Below, one piece after another: positions 58,462-64,000 of a DNA stretch of 64,000 nt (positions are counted from its first letter, which is position 1; every line of letters starts with the position of its first letter). The translations under genes and the position numbers were made by a program. This stretch comes from Lutjanus erythropterus. Its lineage: Eukaryota > Chordata > Actinopteri > Lutjaniformes > Lutjanidae. The stretch spans positions 23,807,253 through 23,871,252 of the forward strand of contig CM034607.1 in NCBI GenBank assembly GCA_020091685.1. The letters are read 5' to 3'. The notes under the pieces are model-generated. The model ran no database searches and was not told the DNA's origin. It saw only the letters and a list, made by a program, of their open reading frames with translations.

Positions 58462-59164
58462 ATGGCGTGGTCAGCTCTTACCGGCCCCTGTGTGGCCCTC
58501 GTCCTGCTCTTCTTTGGTTTGACCTCTTGCACTCCCTCTGGACCGGCCTCCGCCACCTGTGCCACCCTGGAACAGAGCCGCTTCTTTGGTGTATTCTCCT
58601 CTACGACCACCCTGCCTGAAACGCCATGCTCCTGGACCCTGCAGAACCCAGATCCTCGCCGCTACACCGTCTACATGAAAATTACCAAGCCGACCGATTC
58701 CTGCGTGCCCCGCCAGATCAAGACCTTCCAGTTCGACTCATTCATCGAGACCTCTCGCACCTACCTGGGCATGGAGAGCTTCGATGAGGTGGTCAGGCTG
58801 TGCGATGCATCAACCACTGTCACCTACCTGGAGTCCAGCAAGCAGTTCCTGCAGATCCGGAAGGTGGCACCAACAAACGGCCTGGAGCTCACTGAGGGGG
58901 TAAATGATGTCAGCGAATTCAAGGCTGAGTTTCTGGTCGTGGGGAAGAGGAACCCAAGCATGCCCGCCTGCCAGATGTTATGCCAGTGGCTGGAGAAGTG
59001 CCTGTCCAGTAGCACCCACGATTATCCCTGCGGCATCATGAACACACCCTGCCAGTGCTGGGAGGCCCCAAAGAGGAAGCCAGGAAGCTGCTACAGGGGT
59101 GGTGTCTATGTTGAGAAATGCCTTCCTGTTCCCAGAGACAACGGACGCGATGCTGAGATTGTCA
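58462..59164 (+). CDS. adgrb1: adgrb1 coding exon 1 (gene exon 2): signal peptide and CUB-like N-terminal domain
   Basis: Encodes residues 1-234 plus one base. A hydrophobic leader ([12 protein letters not shown], about 10-23) is followed by the family N-terminal domain with [60 protein letters not shown] and [11 protein letters not shown], all strongly conserved in BAI1. The start is the first ATG in frame before the signal peptide. The donor is GTCA|GTAAGT (intron from 59165); the alternative GATT|GTCAGT is weaker and would break the phase-1 pattern. Before TSR1 mammalian BAI1 has RGD (my recollection), whereas here the matching stretch reads [11 protein letters not shown] (RGG at 212-214), with NGR at 227-229. 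Confidence 0.93.
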
Positions 59165-62100
59165 GTAAGTTCATAACATGTTTGGTTTGAGAGTGAATAT
59201 GAAAGGAAGTCACAGAAAATAAGTTATCTCATGAGGTTTATCTGAACACTCTGCATCAAAACATTGTTACCCCATGTTTGTTGTGTTATTTTGTAATGAT
59301 ATCTACCAGGCTAGACTGTTGATGAGGGGGTCATGTTCTCCAGGACCCCTGCAGCTCTCCAACACTGCTATCACTCAGTGTTTGTGTCTTAGGAGCTGCT
59401 CAGGGTAATGATCCATGTCTGTAGAGCAGACATAGGATGTGCACTCTGCTGCCACACAGCAATGAGAAGTAAATCAAAGGTGTTAGAGAAATTTGCCAGT
59501 GCATCTTCAGGCCTTATTGGCAAGACTGCCAGAAGTGCACACACCACCAGCTCTCCATTTTGTCTCAGGTGGCGTGTTAGCTTTAACATTTGGCAAGGAG
59601 TCCAAGTTTCAGGGGGGGAGATAGAGGGCGTGTTTGTGCATGAGCTTGGGAGGAGGGTGGAGGGGGTTAGCAGAAAAGAGCACAAAGACCTCACAGTCAG
59701 CTGGCAGCGGAAATCGAAGTGCAGCTCTTGTGGTTGTCATAGCAACGTGTCAGTTGGCCTCACACACACACCGCTCTGCCATAGTTCACACAAACTAGTT
59801 AAAAGCACACAATCACCATTTAAAATGGAACCTCCATCAGCTTGAGTGCTCGGTTCTGCTCACAAAGACGTGTCCTTGCTCATTCTCTGCACATACAACA
59901 TAACACATTACTCACTACCTGCTCTTATATATGAGGTTTGCACAGGAAGTCTTTGTTGAGTCATGCTTTTATATAGCTCTAAAGTGGGGATATCAAGTAT
60001 TACCCAGGTTTTATCATTAAGTTCTTGTAAAAACACTTTTCTCAATGTCTCTCCTCTCCTGATCGCTTCCTGCAGAGGGCTGGGCTGGTTGGGGCCGCTG
60101 GTCAGTATGCAGCCAGGAATGCGGTGGTGGAGTCCAGGTGCGCAGTCGAAGCTGCCAGCCCGAGGACGGTGTGTGCGAGGGAACAGTTGAAGAAGGAAGG
60201 GCCTGCAACCCTCAGCTCTGCATTGGTAAGCCCGCCTATAATTAAGTCATTTAGCTGGGAGCACTCAGCTGCAGGTGGCTCAGATGCAGTGCAATAATAA
60301 TCATGCAATTTTCAAATTCTCTCAGGCAAAGAGCGCAACAGGAGCCAGGGTCTGCGAGCCATCATCGGTCTTAAGAGAGACAATGCTGATGATTCTAACC
60401 AAGGAGTCGTTGCAACCCAAACAGGTGAGACAGGAAGATCATGTTAATGGACCTTTAAGACTCTGTGATGCAGTTATGAGTTATTTATTCATGCATAATG
60501 CAGATATTGCAGATGTGAATTTAAAAAATGCATGGCTTACAGCCACAAAAGAGAAAGTATCCGCTGGGGATGCACCCAAAGTCAAATGTTAATCAGGAAG
60601 GCACAAATAATGTGATGGACAGATATTTCTTATTTGGGAAAAAATAATTTAAAAGTTTAAAGTACTACTCTTTACCTTTATCTAAGTACAGTTTTACAAG
60701 CAAGAGAAGAGATGAAAAGTACAGTATGAGGGAAATATATTTCATTATTAATTATATGACAATAATAAATCAACTTAAAGCTTTGGAGGCACAACAATTG
60801 CACTGGCAATAAATATTAGGCTAGAAATTAAAAATTTACCCAATTTAATGCAACTTCCAGAATAAATCACACCCACTACTGGTCTTCTATCTGAGCTACA
60901 GAGACAGATATGTTGTTGGTTGAACATACACAGATACAGATACAGATAATAACATATCTGTGGACTTTTGTTATCTGCATTCAACCACGGAAGCTACAAC
61001 AAAGTACAAAGTGCTGTCATAACTTTTCCAGGTGACCCTCTAATTCATGCTTTCTCCACAGTAGATGCTAAGACAGATGAGTGGTCCCCCTGGAGCTCAT
61101 GTTCTGTCACCTGCGGCGAGGGCTGGCAGAGCCGTACCCGCGTCTGTGCTACCGCCTCCTTCACCACCCAGTGCACAGGACCTCTGCGTGAGAACCGTCC
61201 CTGCAACAACACAGTCGTCTGTCCCGGTGAGAGCCTGCAGGTTCCTCCTCTCTAATGTGAACGTGACAGGTGGAAGAAAGGAGAAAAAGAGAGAGTGATC
61301 TTGAAACTGATAGGGGATACTTGGGCTCTTTGAAGTGCACAAAGGAGATAAATGTCATTATCCCTTAATGATTTCCTTTTGCACAGCAGCAGTCACAAAG
61401 GAAAAGTAGATAGAGGGAAGTTAGAGGGGCATTTTTGAGCTTCCACACTGAGATTTGAATTGAGGAAAAGAGGCTGCAATTCAGTGTCAAGTAACCTTCT
61501 AATAGCACTAATTCTGTGCTGCTTTTTAAGTTTAGTGTAGAAGACTTTCCCACCCAGAGGAGAGATGTGCCTGCTGCACTTAGACTGTGAAACCAGATGC
61601 AAATTTTTAAAACAAATTACAACTTTTCTCATCAAAATAACCCTCTATGTTACCCGTGTGTAGTTGACGGTGCTTGGGATGAGTGGACCCCCTGGAGCCT
61701 GTGCTCATCCACATGTGGTCGTGGTTACCGTGACCGTACCCGCACATGCAAGCTGCCCAAGAATGGAGGAGAGCCTTGCCGCGGTCCTACCCGACAAACC
61801 AAGTTCTGCAACATTGCTGTCTGCCCAGGTGAGACGGGAATCTCCTTCAAGCAGTCTTTTTACTTCAGACTTAGACTTGATTATAATGTGCGAAAAACAT
61901 GAAATTCCAAGAACTTATTATCGCGTCAGTGTGCACAGTTTGTTCTTTTACTACAATACTTGACACTTCAGTTAACAGATTCACATATCAGAGCTAATTC
62001 AACCACTTACAGGCATCAGCACCATCACAAACAGCAAATGCAGTGGCAGGTTGACATTATCACTGACGCATCCACAGAATAAAAGCCTCCGTGGGAATTA

Positions 62101-64000
62101 GTCAGTAGCTGTATGATAACTAACGGTGACTCATAATGTGCTCATGGTCACTCAATATGTTCGAAGCTTTCCTGTTCTGCCACCTACTCGTGTGCCGCTG
62201 AAAGGTTTCAACTCATTTTGAAGTCACAGTTGCAGATTGTACTGAACACTTAGTTGTTTCCAATTTTTCCACGCTGGGGTTGGTGGTTATCATCAGCACA
62301 TGCACTTTTATTTAATTAAACACATGATTTCTTTATCTCTCCAGAAGTGTGTTTCCAAGTTGCAGTTGCATGTTCCACTCAGCAGATGTCTCTAGGAGTC
62401 ACAGCTGAATTTATGTCTCAAAGGATGGGCTGTTAAGCAAAGTCATTATTGAGAGATGATTACACATTTTATCTAAAATTGAAAGTCATAGAAAATTGAG
62501 TCATCCTTAATAGCCCCTTTAGCATGATTTTTTTTTTTTTGACCAATCCAACTTTTTTAGGACTTATTCAATCTATTTTACCATCTCACAAGGCAGCATT
62601 TAATTGCTGTAGTGAATTGTACAATTTTAAATCTTTTCAGGGCTGGTATACTGCAAAATTTAATGCAGATATGAAAAGTGTTTTCCTGAGGTCGGTCATT
62701 TGTGTCTCTGTGCCCTTTATTTCCTTTCAAATGAGACTAAGACCACACATGTACTCCAAATGGTTCAAGACCAGCTATCAGTTTACGTTGGGTATAATTT
62801 GGATAGGTGTTTTCTATATAACATGCATACATTGTTTGTGTTTAAAGGAGTTTTTTTAGAGTTGCATAGCTTGTCAATCAGATAATTAATTGACCCTTTT
62901 TATTAGTATCTTACATTTTATCTTATTTTATTATAAGCACACCAAACAATGCTCATAATGTCCATAATGACATCAACTTGACTTTAGTTTTGAGGATCTG
63001 GCACATACAGTCACGCTTCAAGGACAGAGCTAAAACTTCCAGTTTCACTTAAACTCAGCTGAAGCAGGTCATGTGAAATGTTAATAGCATTAGTAAGCTG
63101 GTGATGCCTGTGGCTTCAGGCTCTGTCTTGTCCTTGCAGTCCCTGTTCAGTACAGTAACTCTCTTGCGATATCTGCTCCTCTGCCTCCCTCTAGTGGATG
63201 GATCCTGGAATGAGTGGTCTGCCTGGAGTGTATGCTCTGCCTCCTGCTCCAACGGCACCAAGCAGAGGACACGTGAGTGCAATGGGCCTTCCTACGGCGG
63301 CTCTGAGTGCCACGGTGGCTGGAAAGAGACGGCCAACTGCTACCTGAAAGATTGCCCTGGTAACAAAGACACTAAATTCTCATATTAAATGTTCACTATC
63401 AAAATGAAAGATAAATGTAGTAGATATATCACAGTGCAGAGTTCACGGTGTGAAATATTCTCTGTCTTTAGTTGATGGACGCTGGCATCCATGGAGCTCT
63501 TGGGGCAGCTGCAGCAAGACTTGCAGTGGAGGCATCCAGCAGAGACAGAGAGTGTGTGAAGGGCCTTTCTTTGGTGGAGAACCATGCCCCGGTGACAAGG
63601 GAGAGCAGAGGCGTTGCAGTGAGAAGAGATGCCCTGGTTAGTGACTAATACAACAGAAAAAAAAGATTGGCCTCACTGTAATGCAATCCAATAAGAAAAT
63701 TGATTCTTTATCCTTCTACTTATTCTTGTAACTTTCTAGAACCCCATGAGATCTGCCCTGAGCAAAACACTGGAGATGTTGTGTGGAAGAAAACCCCCGC
63801 TGGAGACATGGCTGCCGTCGCCTGCCCCGCTGATGCCTCAGGTACAGTGAGGACCCTGTTATCCTCAGACAGTTTGACTGTTTATCATCCCCAATCTTGC
63901 CAACCACAAGTTTCTCTCATTAACAGGTCTGATTCTGCGCCGGTGCACCCTGGATGCTGTAGGTCTTGCCTCCTGGGAGAACCCGACTTACATCAAGTGT
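58462..64000 (+). CDS. adgrb1: Adhesion G protein-coupled receptor B1 (BAI1), N-terminal 596 codons, incomplete at the right edge
   Basis: Joined coding exons are 58462-59164, 60076-60225, 60326-60424, 61062-61226, 61664-61828, 63195-63359, 63472-63636, 63740-63841 and 63927-64000. All junctions are GT-AG and phase 1, giving one open frame of 1788 nt. Residues 1 to about 25 are a signal peptide and ~33-170 the CUB-like domain. TSR1 is 235-284, a linker 285-317, TSR2-TSR5 318-537, and the HormR domain starts at 538. BAI1 is a cell-surface adhesion receptor, mainly of brain. Its TSRs are known to bind apoptotic-cell phosphatidylserine and to release anti-angiogenic fragments, and its tail signals through the ELMO/DOCK/Rac route. 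Five TSRs and close match to mammalian BAI1 (e.g. [24 protein letters not shown]) separate it from B2 and B3, which have four. The GAIN/GPS and seven-helix parts lie outside. Whether this is the a or b teleost co-orthologue cannot be told. Confidence 0.93.
59165..60075 (+). other. adgrb1: adgrb1 intron between the N-terminal domain and TSR1
   Basis: A 911-bp GT-AG intron. No extra exon is recognised. The 145-codon open stretch at 59408-59845 lies entirely inside it and has no motif or matching phase-1 splice sites. Confidence 0.75.
60076..60225 (+). CDS. adgrb1: adgrb1 coding exon 2: thrombospondin type-1 repeat 1
   Basis: Residues 235-284. Acceptor CTTCCTGCAG|AGGGC, donor CATTG|GTAAGC. It has the tryptophan ladder W-A-G-W-G-R-W, six cysteines (CSQEC, SC, VC, AC, LC) and ends CNPQLCIG. 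The C-x-x-(S/T)-C-G fucosylation motif is absent here because position four is Glu (CSQECG). This extra repeat is the one B2 and B3 lack. Confidence 0.9.
60326..60424 (+). CDS. adgrb1: adgrb1 coding exon 3: inter-repeat linker
   Basis: Residues 285-317, a 99-bp symmetric exon (acceptor TCTCTCAG|GCAAAG, donor ACAG|GTGAGA). It reads [17 protein letters not shown] and ends GVVATQT. The RSQ-x-LR and (A)-x-QT elements correspond to the linker of mammalian BAI1. There is one N-glycosylation sequon at 289 (NRS). The upstream intron is only 100 bp. Without the phase and this similarity the exon would be easy to miss. Confidence 0.8.
61062..61226 (+). CDS. adgrb1: adgrb1 coding exon 4: thrombospondin type-1 repeat 2
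   Basis: Residues 318-372, 165 bp. Acceptor CTTTCTCCACAG|TAGATGC, donor CCCG|GTGAGA. Core [22 protein letters not shown] is a full fucosylation motif; a sequon lies at 366 (NNT). A second acceptor 30 bp upstream (AACTTTTCCAG|GTGACCC) is also in frame and would add ten residues starting GDP. Confidence 0.92.
61664..61828 (+). CDS. adgrb1: adgrb1 coding exon 5: thrombospondin type-1 repeat 3
   Basis: Residues 373-427, 165 bp. Acceptor CCCGTGTGTAG|TTGACG, donor CCCAG|GTGAGA. Core [18 protein letters not shown] with the RDRTRTC basic strand, a full CSSTCG motif, and [11 protein letters not shown] at the end. This is the most conserved repeat. Confidence 0.93.
61829..63194 (+). other. adgrb1: adgrb1 intron between TSR3 and TSR4
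   Basis: 1366 bp. No further TSR exon is visible: there is no WxxW...CSxTC pattern in any frame. A T-tract lies at 62527-62540. Confidence 0.75.
63195..63359 (+). CDS. adgrb1: adgrb1 coding exon 6: thrombospondin type-1 repeat 4
   Basis: Residues 428-482, 165 bp. Acceptor CTGCCTCCCTCTAG|TGGATG, donor CCCTG|GTAACA. Core [18 protein letters not shown]; a sequon lies at 447 (NGT). The glycine of the fucosylation motif is replaced by Ser (CSASCS). The upstream intron (1366 bp) is the longest among the TSR exons. Confidence 0.93.
63472..63636 (+). CDS. adgrb1: adgrb1 coding exon 7: thrombospondin type-1 repeat 5
   Basis: Residues 483-537, 165 bp. Acceptor CTGTCTTTAG|TTGATG, donor CCCTG|GTTAGT. 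Core [17 protein letters not shown] and [11 protein letters not shown]. The fucosylation motif again lacks its glycine (CSKTCS). Confidence 0.93.
63740..63841 (+). CDS. adgrb1: adgrb1 coding exon 8: start of the HormR domain
   Basis: Residues 538-571, 102 bp. Acceptor AACTTTCTAG|AACCCC, donor [31 protein letters not shown] then [14 protein letters not shown] is the typical opening of the hormone-receptor domain that follows the TSRs in all BAI proteins. Confidence 0.92.
63927..64000 (+). CDS. adgrb1: adgrb1 coding exon 9 (partial): HormR domain, cut by the window edge
   Basis: Residues 572-596 within the window. Acceptor [36 protein letters not shown] then TYIKC continues the HormR domain. 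The preceding intron is only 85 bp. The exon runs past base 64000. Confidence 0.9.

Noticed and set aside
59408-59845. 145-codon frame inside the adgrb1 intron after exon 2
   Set aside because: No motif, and it does not fit the phase-1 splice pattern.

Overview
The window is nuclear DNA of a ray-finned fish, probably a spiny-rayed teleost. The evidence is GT-AG introns, a TATA-box promoter, AT-rich intergenic DNA full of microsatellites, and decayed transposable elements of types I recognise from teleosts (Rex1-like and L2-like LINE tails, tRNA-derived SINEs, palindromic MITEs, a Charlie-like hAT MITE). Family names come from memory and pattern recognition, since no database could be searched.

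Only one protein-coding gene can be supported. It fills the last ~10 kb on the + strand and runs off the right edge: the 5' part of adgrb1 (adhesion G protein-coupled receptor B1, also called BAI1). A GC box and TATA box (~53866-53887) precede a ~495-nt non-coding first exon (~53910-54405). A 3.9-kb intron follows. Exon 2 (58271-59164) carries the ATG at 58462, a signal peptide and the CUB-like N-terminal domain. Exons 3 and 5-8 each encode one thrombospondin type-1 repeat (TSR), five in all, and exon 4 encodes a linker. Exons 9-10 start the hormone-receptor (HormR) domain. All nine coding junctions are phase 1. The assembled reading frame is 596 codons up to base 64000. The GAIN domain, seven-helix region and cytoplasmic tail lie beyond the window. 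Five TSRs, rather than four, identify the B1 paralogue over B2 and B3.

Bases 1-53,800 hold no ORF that looks like a real gene. They contain a GC-richer block with YY1-like motifs (0.6-1.4 kb), a possible hAT-type transposon 5' end (1.7-2.2 kb), LINE remnants (5.8-6.5, 9.5-10.2, 40.5 kb) and SINE-like copies (13.0, 16.5, 25.9-26.3, 29.1-29.6, 34.9, 37.6-38.0 kb). There are also inverted-repeat MITE-like elements (5.1-5.6, 14.7, 17.0-17.5, 18.1, 19.3-20.3, 21.4-22.2, 22.3, 39.3-39.9, 49.1-50.2 kb), several diverged repeat families without a name I can give, and microsatellites. A ~163-bp tandem array (52.87-53.56 kb) ends about 300 bp upstream of the adgrb1 promoter, and a 39-bp minisatellite sits at the start of intron 1.

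I found no new multi-gene system. The observations most worth checking concern adgrb1 itself (two in-frame acceptors for exon 5, loss of the RGD tripeptide, an ATG-free leader followed by a 7-codon uORF) and the tandem arrays around its promoter.
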